From positions 1 through 64,000 of the forward strand of contig JAHDWA010000046.1 of assembly GCA_023382535.1 (NCBI GenBank): 64,000 nt of DNA, written 5' to 3'. The stretch's first letter is position 1. Each line of letters begins with the position of its first letter. The notes beneath the pieces are model-generated. The model was not told where the DNA came from. It searched no databases and was given only the letters and a program-made list of their open reading frames with translations. The stretch is from Anaerolineae bacterium (GTDB lineage: Bacteria; Chloroflexota; Anaerolineae; 4572-78; J111). A program made the translations under genes and the position numbers. Positions 25,787 to 33,887 of this stretch are shown in pieces.

Positions 25787-25824
25787 AAAAACCTGCTCTA
25801 AGGCGGTCAGGCTTTAAACCTGAT

Positions 25825-26424
25825 TTATACCTGCTCATTATTCAGACGGTATTGGTTCGGTAAAAGTTCCTGCTGCTCCAGCAAAAAGTCGCGCAGCCGC
25901 TGCCGGCTCCGGCTCAATCGAGACTTGACGGTCCCCAATGGCTGGCCCACAATCTCGGCAATTTCTTGATAAGAGAAACCTTGCACGTCGCTTAGAACCA
26001 ATACAACCCGTTGGTCTTCCGGCAAATGGTTGATCCCTCGCTGGATCAAGTCGTTGAGTTCGCCACGCAGAATGGACTCTTCGGGCCGTTCGCTGCCGTT
26101 GGTTAGTTTTTCGCTGTGGTCCTCGGAATTTTCAACCATGTCTTCCAGGGAGGTAGCCGGCCGGCGGCTTTTGTAGCGCATCTGGTCATAGCAAGCATTG
26201 GTGACAATGCGCAGCAGCCAGCTTTTGAAGGAACCGCCGCGATATTGTTTGATCGCCTGGTAGGCTTTGAGAAACGCATCCTGGCAGGCGTCAGCCGCGG
26301 CGTCGCTGTTGCCAATGACGCGATAAGCCACGTTATAGGCCGTCCCCTGGTAGGCCATTACCAACTGATTAAAGGCAGCCAGGCTGCCCTTTTGGGCTTC
26401 TTTGATAACCCGAGTCTCGTCCAT
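25825..26424 (-). CDS. ECF RNA polymerase sigma factor
   Basis: 199 residues with sigma region 2 (AFNQLVMAYQGTAYNVAYRV; DACQDAFLKAYQAI; the DNA-melting SFKSWLLRIVTNACYDQMR) and region 4 (LPEDQRVVLVLSDVQGFSYQ, EIAEIVGQPLGTVKSRLSRS). It lacks region 1 and 3, so it is an ECF type. It is co-oriented with the anti-sigma gene 38 bp downstream and probably co-regulated with it. Its target genes are not evident. Confidence 0.93.
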   Translation of the reverse strand: MDETRVIKEAQKGSLAAFNQLVMAYQGTAYNVAYRVIGNSDAAADACQDAFLKAYQAIKQYRGGSFKSWLLRIVTNACYDQMRYKSRRPATSLEDMVENSEDHSEKLTNGSERPEESILRGELNDLIQRGINHLPEDQRVVLVLSDVQGFSYQEIAEIVGQPLGTVKSRLSRSRQRLRDFLLEQQELLPNQYRLNNEQV

Positions 26425-26474
26425 TCAATACTATTCTACACTTGGTATTTTAACTAACACATGGCTTAGGCAAT

Positions 26475-26503
26475 TTGACGTATGCCCGTATGTAGTCTAT
26501 ACT
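26475..26503 (+). promoter_or_regulatory. tRNA-Leu promoter
   Basis: TTGACG (26475-26480), 17 bp, TATACT (26498-26503); start near 26510, 11 nt before the mature tRNA. Confidence 0.75.
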
Positions 26504-26520
26504 AGAAACCCGATGGCCGT

Positions 26521-26603
26521 GCCGGAGTGGCGGAACTGGCAGACGCGCACGACTCAAAATCGTGTGAGCTACGCTCTTGTGGGTTCGATTCCCACCTCCG
26601 GCA
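26521..26603 (+). tRNA. tRNA-Leu (CAA)
   Basis: An 83-nt class II tRNA. The acceptor stem GCCGGAG/CTCCGGC closes, the anticodon stem-loop CACGA-CTCAAAA-TCGTG gives anticodon CAA, there is a long variable arm, and the T arm is GTGGG-TTCGATT-CCCAC. The discriminator is A and CCA is not encoded. After it, 26604-26776 contains GC-rich short stems (for example GGGCGA/TCGCCC at 26671-26691) but no gene. Confidence 0.95.
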
Positions 26604-26776
26604 TTTCCTTTTTTCTGGCGAATATTGTCACAAACGCGACTATTATAACATTTTTCATAATGATGTGCTAGGGCGAGTTCCCATTTCGCCCACCGGTCGC
26701 GGTGGGGCCACTTTCTCATTCGGGAGAGCGGCCTCTCATTTTGAAAAGTAGCATTTGAACTTTCCCTGAAATTTTT

Positions 26777-27880
26777 ATGAGTAGAAAGAGAAATCGTAGA
26801 TCAAAGATTGACCGCCGCTTGCTGATTCTCCTGTCAATTACCCCTATCGGTTGCTTGTTGGCCTTGCTGGTTGGGTTGGCCGTAACCTGGTATCTTTTTC
26901 CCACCCGTTTTGTCAACGCTAAAATTTCAGATTTATCCCCAGATGAAGCTCAACAGATCGTCATTATGGCTGCGGCAGATTTTGCCGAGTATGAAGATGT
27001 TGACCGCGCGCGGGAACTGTTGGCCGAACTCAAGGTGCCGAATCCGGCCCAATATGTTTCCTTGGTGGCAGAGCAGATGGTCCGCACCAATCGCGGCGAA
27101 GTAGACCAGGACGTCAAGAATGTGGTCCGCCTGGCCGATGCACTGGGTGTCAGCACGGTTTCGATGATTGCCTACGTATCTACCCCAACTCCTATTCCAA
27201 CGGATACGCCTGTCCCAACTGACACTCCGCTGCCCACTCCGACGCCGACTAATACGATGGTGGTCGAGCCTACAGCCACGCCTGATGCTGCGGCTCTGGC
27301 TGCTGCCGCGCCCACCGAAGAAGTCCCGCCTACCGACACGCCAACCCCGGAACCGGCCGTGCCTCAACCCACCGCTCCGCCCCCTCCACCCACCGACACG
27401 CCGACTCCCGCCCCCAGCCCGACCCCGGAGTTTGATTATGTCGTCACTAAACAACGTTTAATGACCAAGGATGAAAACGGCGGTTGTGCGGGGAATCACA
27501 ACATTTATATCACCGTCGTTGACGCCGCCGGTAATCCCATCAATGGGGTAGAGATTGGCGATGTCTGGAATAATCCCGGCCCAAAAACCGAACCGAAGAA
27601 CGGTAAGGAGGGTCAAGCCGAGTATCTGTTGTTTAAAAACGGGTTCAAAATTTTTGTCAAAAATGACCCCACTGCTGGTCGCCCGGTGACCAGCCAGGTT
27701 ACAGAGCTGCTCAGCTCCAATGATTGGGAAATCGGCATCCCCAAACTGATTGAAGCCGGTTACTGCCCCGACGAAGCCACCTGTAATGTTCTGTGGAACA
27801 GCGGGGTATTTGGTGTGGGGAATAACTCGCTCTGCTGGGGCCACTATTCCTGGGAAGTGATTTTTCAACGGACATGGTAA
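26777..27880 (+). CDS. Membrane-anchored stalk protein with shared terminal domain (paralogue 1)
   Basis: 367 residues. An N-terminal membrane helix (about 14-38) is followed by a helical module (about 50-130) with AAADFAEYEDVDRARELLAE and VVRLADALGVSTVSMIAY, a Thr/Pro-rich stalk (about 134-215) and a terminal domain (217-367). The terminal domain has GGCAGNHNIYITVVDAAG, conserved Cys at GYCPDEATC and SLCWGHY, and ends in SWEVIFQRTW. The same order and motifs occur in the next three genes. The single helix near the N-terminus suggests the bulk lies outside the cell. The domain is not one I can name; it looks like an Ig-like beta fold with disulfides. Function unknown. Confidence 0.75.
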   Translation: MSRKRNRRSKIDRRLLILLSITPIGCLLALLVGLAVTWYLFPTRFVNAKISDLSPDEAQQIVIMAAADFAEYEDVDRARELLAELKVPNPAQYVSLVAEQMVRTNRGEVDQDVKNVVRLADALGVSTVSMIAYVSTPTPIPTDTPVPTDTPLPTPTPTNTMVVEPTATPDAAALAAAAPTEEVPPTDTPTPEPAVPQPTAPPPPPTDTPTPAPSPTPEFDYVVTKQRLMTKDENGGCAGNHNIYITVVDAAGNPINGVEIGDVWNNPGPKTEPKNGKEGQAEYLLFKNGFKIFVKNDPTAGRPVTSQVTELLSSNDWEIGIPKLIEAGYCPDEATCNVLWNSGVFGVGNNSLCWGHYSWEVIFQRTW

Positions 27881-27895
27881 GTGGTTTTGAGATTT

Positions 27896-28924
27896 ATGAA
27901 CAATTCTAAAACTTTGCTCATTATCGCAGTGATTGTTGTGCCTCTTTTCTGCCTGGCATTAGCTATCGGCGGGATCATTGTCGGTTTTGGAGTGACTTCA
28001 GCCGTCTCCTCGGCCAACAATGAGGGTGAGGCGCGGGTTGACGGGCCGAAAGTTGAAGTGGAAGTTCTCAGTATCGCCGCCGATTATGCCGGTAATAAGG
28101 ATTTAGATGCCGCTCGGCTTCGCCTACGCGACTTGCATCTGCCCAACGCCGAGCAGTATGTCTCCTTTATGGTTGACCGTTATTTGCAGGAAAGCGGCAA
28201 AGATAACCCCGACACAAAAAACCTGTTTTTGCTGGCCGACGCCCTGGGCGCCAGCACCGAATCTATGATCGCTGCCCTGGCGACGCCTACATCAACTCCC
28301 TTGCCGACCAATACCCCGACGCCGACACCTTTGCCAACCGATACACCAACGGCGACGCCCTTGCCGACCAATACCCCTGTCCCAACGAATACCCCTGTTC
28401 CCGAAGCGCCCACAGACACGCCCGCGCCGCCTACCCCCACACCTGGCCCGCCGACCAACACACCCGAACCCACGGCTCCCCCTGAGCCGGCCAAGCCGCC
28501 CGTTGATTACGTTGTCGCCGAAGCCTATCTCATTCCCAACCCCAGCTACGGCGGCTGCCCCGGCGCACACTCGATTTTTGTGACTGTAGTGGATGCTGCC
28601 GGCAATCCAATGGATGGGGTCATTGTCGAGGATACCGGCCATGCCGTGCCGCCCAAAGTCAGCGGTGAAAAAGGGCCGGGTAAGGTGGAATATGACTTGT
28701 GGAAAAATGGCTTTTCTCTAATGGTCACCAAACATGCCGATGGTTCACCTGCCACCAGCGATGTGACGCCCAAATTGAGTTCGGTGGACGAGGATATTCC
28801 CAACGAATGGCTGGTCCAGGCCAATTATTGCAGGGACATGAATGATTGTCTTCAACGCAAAAGTAATAATCAGCTTTGCCGGGGACATTACGCCTACAAC
28901 GTCACTTTCAAGAAGACGTATTAG
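27896..28924 (+). CDS. Membrane-anchored stalk protein with shared terminal domain (paralogue 2)
   Basis: 342 residues from the ATG at 27896 (the frame extends to a GTG at 27881, adjoining the previous stop). Layout as in the preceding gene: membrane helix (about 5-30), helical module (LSIAADYAGNKDLDAARLRL; LADALGASTESMIAAL), Thr/Pro stalk, and a terminal domain with GGCPGAHSIFVTVVDAAG, NYCRDMNDC, QLCRGHYAYNVTFKKTY. Its Cys positions match paralogue 1, which supports conserved disulfides. It is 15 bp from the previous gene and surely co-transcribed. A tandem duplication is the likely origin. Confidence 0.75.
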   Translation: MNNSKTLLIIAVIVVPLFCLALAIGGIIVGFGVTSAVSSANNEGEARVDGPKVEVEVLSIAADYAGNKDLDAARLRLRDLHLPNAEQYVSFMVDRYLQESGKDNPDTKNLFLLADALGASTESMIAALATPTSTPLPTNTPTPTPLPTDTPTATPLPTNTPVPTNTPVPEAPTDTPAPPTPTPGPPTNTPEPTAPPEPAKPPVDYVVAEAYLIPNPSYGGCPGAHSIFVTVVDAAGNPMDGVIVEDTGHAVPPKVSGEKGPGKVEYDLWKNGFSLMVTKHADGSPATSDVTPKLSSVDEDIPNEWLVQANYCRDMNDCLQRKSNNQLCRGHYAYNVTFKKTY

Positions 28925-29027
28925 TGAATTTTGACATTAATTGAACTTATACGTAAGATAGGCCATCTGAGGTCAACTGTAACAGCAGGGCCATGCAGGT
29001 TAAAAAAAACAAACCGACAATGAAATA

Positions 29028-30035
29028 ATGACACCAGAAGAGGCAAGCGTGGCCTCACCTCCGCCGCCTGAAACGCCGCGACGATCATCGGCCAAAAAAG
29101 GTCGTGATCGGGGTTGGTGGATAGGCGGCTTTTTATTTGGTTTTACCGTCGGCCTGGCGCTCTCGTTGACCTACGGCTGGGTGCTTGACCCGCGCCCCCT
29201 GCCGATCACTCCGGCCGATTTGCGACCCGCCGATAAAGAATTTTATCTGCGGCTTATTGCTGCCGCCTTTTATCATGAACGAGATGAAGACCGGGCGCAG
29301 GCCAGGCTGGCCAAGCTGGCGGAGCCAAATCTCAATCGGTTGTTGGTCAAACTGACCGAGCGCTACATTGCCGAAGAACGCGATATCCGCGACATTATTG
29401 CTCTGGTCACTCTAGCCGACGCTTTGGGTCAAACAACCCGGCCGATGATCGCTTTTCTAACGACACCAACACCCACGCCAACCTCAACACCCACGCTGGC
29501 TCCAACCCCAACGCCGCGTCCCACTCAAACGCCAACACCTTTGACCCCCATTCCAACACGCACCCCCACTCCCAGGCCAACCCGGATCCCGACCCAAACG
29601 CCGGTCCCGACCCGCACCCCGACTCGTACGCCTGCGCCCACGCCCACCCCAACGCCAACCCGGACCCCGACGCCAGGTCCTAATTCGCCTTTTGGCGCGG
29701 CCCAGTCAGTCGTTCTGTGTGATGAGACCAGCGGTGGATTGCTAAGAATCTATGTTCGTGATAGACTAGGCGTAGGTGTACCCGGCGTTGAAATAGCAGT
29801 TAGTTGGGCCGGCGGCGACGACCGCCTCTTTACCGGTTTCAAGCCCGACATAGACCCTGGCTACGCCGATTTTCAAATGGAGCCGGATGAACGTTATCAA
29901 ATAAAATTAGTGAGCGTTACCGCTGCGGGAGCAGCATCGGAAGTAAGCCTCAGTGGTGGCGGTCTTTGCCCTGATTTGCCGGATGGTATTGCACCATCCT
30001 GGCAAATTGTCTTTCAGCAGGGCGTCAACAGGTAG
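29028..30035 (+). CDS. Membrane-anchored stalk protein with diverged terminal domain (paralogue 3)
   Basis: 335 residues. A basic N-terminal segment (about 15-27) precedes a membrane helix (about 30-52), then the same helical module (RLIAAAFYHERDEDRAQARL; LVTLADALGQTTRPMIAFL), a long Thr/Pro stalk of TPTPTPT type (about 145-220) and a shorter terminal domain with VVLCDETSG, LRIYVRDRLGVGVPGVEIAV, GGGLCPDL and SWQIVFQQG. Two of the paralogue cysteines are retained. It has about 100 bp of unremarkable sequence before it and no strong ribosome site. Confidence 0.7.
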   Translation: MTPEEASVASPPPPETPRRSSAKKGRDRGWWIGGFLFGFTVGLALSLTYGWVLDPRPLPITPADLRPADKEFYLRLIAAAFYHERDEDRAQARLAKLAEPNLNRLLVKLTERYIAEERDIRDIIALVTLADALGQTTRPMIAFLTTPTPTPTSTPTLAPTPTPRPTQTPTPLTPIPTRTPTPRPTRIPTQTPVPTRTPTRTPAPTPTPTPTRTPTPGPNSPFGAAQSVVLCDETSGGLLRIYVRDRLGVGVPGVEIAVSWAGGDDRLFTGFKPDIDPGYADFQMEPDERYQIKLVSVTAAGAASEVSLSGGGLCPDLPDGIAPSWQIVFQQGVNR

Positions 30036-30039
30036 GGGG

Positions 30040-30228
30040 GAACCCACTGATTTTAGATTCACGATTTTGGAGAGCCATACGACCTCTAAAATCAAAAATT
30101 GGTGTGCCTACCTGTAATGATTTTGGATTTACGATTGACGATTTTGGATTACAGACAGTCCAAAACCTAAAATCCGTGCCCGCCTGATGGGTAGTCCAAA
30201 ATCTAAAATCAACGAGGAAGGACTTGCG
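30040..30228. repeat. GATTTTGGATT word-repeat region
   Basis: Direct and inverted copies of words such as GATTTTGGATT and CTAAAATC alternate (30050-30060, 30090-30100, 30118-30150, 30165-30175, 30195-30210). They reach into the apparent start of the next frame, which is why the ATG at 30187 is doubtful. Confidence 0.65.
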
Positions 30229-33200
30229 TTGAACGAAAATTTTATCAAAAACACGCCTCTTTTTGCCGAGTTGACGGAGGAAGAACAGCGCGCTCTTAGC
30301 AAACGGATGCGGCTGGAAGATTACCAACCCAACGAGTCTATCTTTATCAAAGATGGAGACAGCAATGCCCTCTATTTGATTGATGAAGGTTGGGTTAAAC
30401 TCTCGGCTAACGACAAAGGCCCGGTTGTCGCCAATTTGGGACCCGGCAGCCTGCTGGGTGAAACGGACTTTTTCCTGGGACGGCCTTATGCTTTGACCGC
30501 CCGCGCCACCGGTAATGTCGTCGTCTGGGCGCTCGACAATAATGCCCTGGACAACCTCATCGCCGAACGGCCTGAAATCGGTCTCCACCTGGGGCTGGCT
30601 TTTGGCACAGGTATTGTCCAATATCAAAAACGCCTCACCACCCAGCTCGGCAATATTCACCTGTTGGAAAATCTATCTGAGCGTGAACGTGGCCTGCTTG
30701 CCCGGCACCTTTCGCCAAAGCGTTACTTTGCCGGTGAGGCTATCTACCGCAGCGGCGACCAACCCACCGGGATTTTCTTTATTGAACAGGGTACGGTTCG
30801 TCTGATTGGGGAGACAGATGCCGATTATACCGAGTTAGCCGAGGACGAAGCCTTTGGCGAAATGGCGGTCCTGTCCAACAAACCTCATTCCAACACTGCC
30901 CAGGCCGCTACCGAAGTTATCCTGTGGCAGCTCACCCCTCCCGATTTTGCCAGCCTGACCGGAACCAATCCCTCGATCAAATCCAACCTGAGCCGCAATC
31001 TTCGCTCCAGCCTGACTGCCGCTGACCAGGCTTACGCCCTGACCATTCTCAAACGTATCCCGCTCTTTAAGGATTTGCCTAAAGAAGCCCTTGGCGATGT
31101 AGCCCACCTGCTTTTGCTGCGCCACATTCCTGCCGGCGAAACAGTGTTCAACCAGGGCGATCCCGGCGAAGCAATGTATATTGTCGACTCGGGTACTATC
31201 GAGGCTATCAGCGAGTCGCCGGGTAAACCGCGCGAGCTAGTTGGGCGCTTTGTGGACAGCGACTTTTTCGGTGAAACAGTCCTCCTGACCGGTAAAACAC
31301 GTTCCTTTACTGCCTATGCCACAACCCCGACCAACCTCTGGGGTCTTTATCGCACCGATTTTGACCACTTGCTGGTCAAATACCCGCAGCTCAGCGTGGC
31401 CCTCAGCCGCGCCCTCCGCGAGAGTTTCAATGCGGGCGATACCTACTCTGTCGAACCGCACCTCAAAAAAGTGGCGTTGTTAGGCGGCCTCTCCCGGATG
31501 CAGTTGGATGAACTATCGGCCCGTTTGCAGCCGCGCCGTTACCAAGGCGGCAGCACCATTTATTACGAGGGCCGCTCCAGCGACGAAATGTATTTTATCG
31601 AACGGGGCCAGGTAGAACACTGGGCCAATACGCTGCAAGGGCCAATTTTGCTGGAAACACTGGGGCCAAGCGACTTTTTTGGCGAAATTGCCCTACTTTC
31701 CGGCAAAGGCCATCCCACCACAGCTTACGCGGTAGTGGAAACCGAAATCTGGGTCCTAACCAAGGCCGATTTTGAGGATTTTTTGCACCGCTACCCCAAC
31801 CTGGCCGTCACCTTTACTCGTATCTTGAGCGAGCGGCTGGAGCAGACAATGGGCCGTCTGCGTGGGGCTGCGCCCCAGCGGGGGCTACCCGCCGGAGCCG
31901 GTTTTCAGCCCGCTCCCGCACCCCAAAGGCCCTATGCACCTCCACCTGGCCCGGTCAGCCCATCTCGACCCCTAGGCATGCCACCTGTGCGGCTTCACCG
32001 GGTTGGCTCAGCTCAGCCCATGCGGGCTTTACCGCCGCAAACCCAAGCCAGCCAGGGCATGCCGCCACAACCGCCTGTCCATTCGCAGCATACTCAGGCT
32101 GTCTCGCCGGTGCCCCGTCCAGGTCCGGCGTCTCACTCGCAATTTACCCAGGGCATGCCGCCGCAGCGGCCGCCTGTTCATTCTCAAAACACGATGGGCA
32201 TGCCGGTCATCCGCCCGGGCGGCTTTTCTCAGCCGACTCAACCCATTCCCATGCAGCGGCCTGAGCCGGCGCCCTCCCGTGGCAGGAGTACCCCTGCCAA
32301 AAGAGTCAAAAAAGGGGACTCTCGGCCGGCGTCTGCCTCCCGTGCCAAGCAAGGTTCGTCCCAAGCCAGGCGTGACAAAAAAAAGCGAGCTCCCTCAGCA
32401 GCGGCTCAGCCGGCTCAGGGACCAGCTTATGCTGGGTCGCGGCCTTTAATGCTCCCAGCGCCCCAGGCTGCCCCTCAACCTAGAATTGACGATAGCCGGA
32501 TGGCTCCCCGCTCCATGTCAAATCGCAGAATTGGCCAGTATCGCAACAGTTTTTCGGTTTGGTTTGCCAAACGCAGTCTGGGCGCCAAGTTAAGATTATT
32601 AGCTTTCTTGCTGATTATTATTTGGCTATGCGGGATTATGGCGCCCTCATGGATCATCCAAGCCCTGGCCGCCAACTTTGAGGATAACGGCGCTCGCCCC
32701 GGTGATAACCGCAGCATTGTCAATCAAATTCGATTTGAGGGGGCTAAAGGCGCTGTCGCAGCCCTCCCTTTTGTGGAAACAGCCACACCCACGCCAACCG
32801 AAACCTCCACGCCAACCGAGACGCCGACGCCGACCTCGACGGTAACGGAAACTCCTATTCCGACTTGGACCCCGACGCCGACGAATACCCCCACTCCTAC
32901 CGAGACCCCGACGCCAATTTTTACTCCCACCCCCACCGATACGCCCACGCGGGCCTTCACCCGAGCGCCTCTGCCGCCAACCGATACGCCCACCCCGGAG
33001 GCAACTCCCACACCTGATGTGGATTTTGCCCTGGTCAGCGTTCGTCAGTTAACTCCATGCGAAAATCATGGTAAACATCATATTTTTGTCCAGGTGCGCG
33101 ATGCTACGGGTCAGGGAATCAATGGTGTGCCGGTGAAGATCCAATGGGCCCCCGTCGAAGACGGTTTTGTGATTGCCAAAACTGAAACCAAGCAGAACCT

Positions 33201-33399
33201 TACCGGTCAATTGGAGCCAGGCCACATAGACTTTGCTATGTTCAAAGGCACTTACTCCGTCGAAATCCAGGGAGGAACCAGCCAGAAAGCAGAGGGCATT
33301 ACGCCTGATTACGGGGTCAACGAAGCTTGCGGAGAGGATGCTACGGCCAACTCGCTTTACCACCAGTCCTACGAGGTCATCTTCCAGCGAACGTATTAA
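30229..33399 (+). CDS. Transmembrane protein with four cNMP-binding-like domains, stalk and shared terminal domain
   Basis: About 1056 residues from a TTG preceded by GAGGAAGGA; an ATG at 30187 lies inside the repeat. Four tandem cyclic-nucleotide-binding-like domains fill about residues 5-540, each with a glycine-rich hairpin and an xGE motif (LGETDFF, FGEMAVL, FGETVLL, FGEIALL). Only the third has an Arg at the phosphate-binding place (KTRSFTAYA); the others have Tyr or His. A Pro/Gln/Ser-rich linker (about 545-780), a membrane helix (about 787-812), a Thr/Pro stalk (about 850-925) and the terminal domain ending SYEVIFQRTY follow. So a cytoplasmic sensor is joined through the membrane to the domain shared with the three preceding proteins. 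Ligand unknown. Confidence 0.82.
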   Translation: MNENFIKNTPLFAELTEEEQRALSKRMRLEDYQPNESIFIKDGDSNALYLIDEGWVKLSANDKGPVVANLGPGSLLGETDFFLGRPYALTARATGNVVVWALDNNALDNLIAERPEIGLHLGLAFGTGIVQYQKRLTTQLGNIHLLENLSERERGLLARHLSPKRYFAGEAIYRSGDQPTGIFFIEQGTVRLIGETDADYTELAEDEAFGEMAVLSNKPHSNTAQAATEVILWQLTPPDFASLTGTNPSIKSNLSRNLRSSLTAADQAYALTILKRIPLFKDLPKEALGDVAHLLLLRHIPAGETVFNQGDPGEAMYIVDSGTIEAISESPGKPRELVGRFVDSDFFGETVLLTGKTRSFTAYATTPTNLWGLYRTDFDHLLVKYPQLSVALSRALRESFNAGDTYSVEPHLKKVALLGGLSRMQLDELSARLQPRRYQGGSTIYYEGRSSDEMYFIERGQVEHWANTLQGPILLETLGPSDFFGEIALLSGKGHPTTAYAVVETEIWVLTKADFEDFLHRYPNLAVTFTRILSERLEQTMGRLRGAAPQRGLPAGAGFQPAPAPQRPYAPPPGPVSPSRPLGMPPVRLHRVGSAQPMRALPPQTQASQGMPPQPPVHSQHTQAVSPVPRPGPASHSQFTQGMPPQRPPVHSQNTMGMPVIRPGGFSQPTQPIPMQRPEPAPSRGRSTPAKRVKKGDSRPASASRAKQGSSQARRDKKKRAPSAAAQPAQGPAYAGSRPLMLPAPQAAPQPRIDDSRMAPRSMSNRRIGQYRNSFSVWFAKRSLGAKLRLLAFLLIIIWLCGIMAPSWIIQALAANFEDNGARPGDNRSIVNQIRFEGAKGAVAALPFVETATPTPTETSTPTETPTPTSTVTETPIPTWTPTPTNTPTPTETPTPIFTPTPTDTPTRAFTRAPLPPTDTPTPEATPTPDVDFALVSVRQLTPCENHGKHHIFVQVRDATGQGINGVPVKIQWAPVEDGFVIAKTETKQNLTGQLEPGHIDFAMFKGTYSVEIQGGTSQKAEGITPDYGVNEACGEDATANSLYHQSYEVIFQRTY

Positions 33400-33443
33400 G
33401 CAGATTTGCCTTATCGCACTTATAAAACTCCTGTAGGGTCTTA

Positions 33444-33478
33444 AAATCCGGGTGTAGCCTGAGCGCACCTGGATTTTT
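33444..33478 (+). terminator. Intrinsic terminator after the cNMP-domain gene
   Basis: AAATCCGGGTG pairs with CACCTGGATTT around an 11-nt loop, followed by T. Confidence 0.75.
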
Positions 33479-33530
33479 GATTTGTCCCTAAATGTGGCTA
33501 TACTACTTTTGCTCACTCTTGTTGTTTCGT

Positions 33531-33559
33531 CTTGTGCCTAAACTCTGTTTGGGCACAAG
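33531..33559. repeat. CTTGTGCC/GGCACAAG palindrome
   Basis: CTTGTGCC and GGGCACAAG arms flank TAAACTCTGTTT. Its AAAC..GTTTGGG core resembles the hairpin at 23430-23450. No T run, so it is more likely a repeat than a terminator. Confidence 0.55.
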
Positions 33560-33615
33560 AGAAAACGAGATGAAACTAATCCTGATAAACTACACCCGCA
33601 GAGGAGAATTTAACA

Positions 33616-33870
33616 ATGGCCGTTGCCCCTGATCTGTTAGAGATTTTGCGCTGCCCCTATTGTGTTAGCGGTGAGACCCGCAAACCCGGCGATGATCCCG
33701 GCCGGTTGGAATTGGTTCAAAACGAGACTTGGCTCGTCTGCCTGGAGCCGGACTGTGGCCGCAAATATCCCATTAAAGAGGATATTCCAGTGATGCTCAT
33801 TGACGAGGGGGATAAATGGATCAACACGGCGGTAGCGGATTTGCCCCAACCGGGTAAGTTGGTTGATTAA
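33616..33870 (+). CDS. Trm112-like small protein
   Basis: 84 residues with the Trm112 pattern: LLEILRCPYCVSGET opening, VCLEPDCGRKYPIKEDIPVM and a short acidic tail. The family consists of small zinc-ribbon proteins that help methyltransferases; here CPYC and a single later Cys pair (C.....C) make up the metal site. AGAGGAG precedes the ATG. It is 17 bp upstream of the peptidase gene. Confidence 0.85.
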   Translation: MAVAPDLLEILRCPYCVSGETRKPGDDPGRLELVQNETWLVCLEPDCGRKYPIKEDIPVMLIDEGDKWINTAVADLPQPGKLVD

Positions 33871-33887
33871 AGTTGATAAGGACGAAG

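Noticed and set aside
26604..26776. Small RNA after tRNA-Leu
   Set aside because: There are short GC stems but no promoter, T run or known RNA motif.
28180..28494. Gly/Val-repeat frame opposite the Thr/Pro stalk, similar frames at 29407-29658 and 32724-33011
   Set aside because: They are complements of the Thr/Pro codons; similar shadow frames appear opposite every stalk.
33531..33559. Palindrome as a terminator of the cNMP-domain gene
   Set aside because: A better terminator with a T run lies at 33444-33478; this one has no T run and resembles repeats elsewhere.
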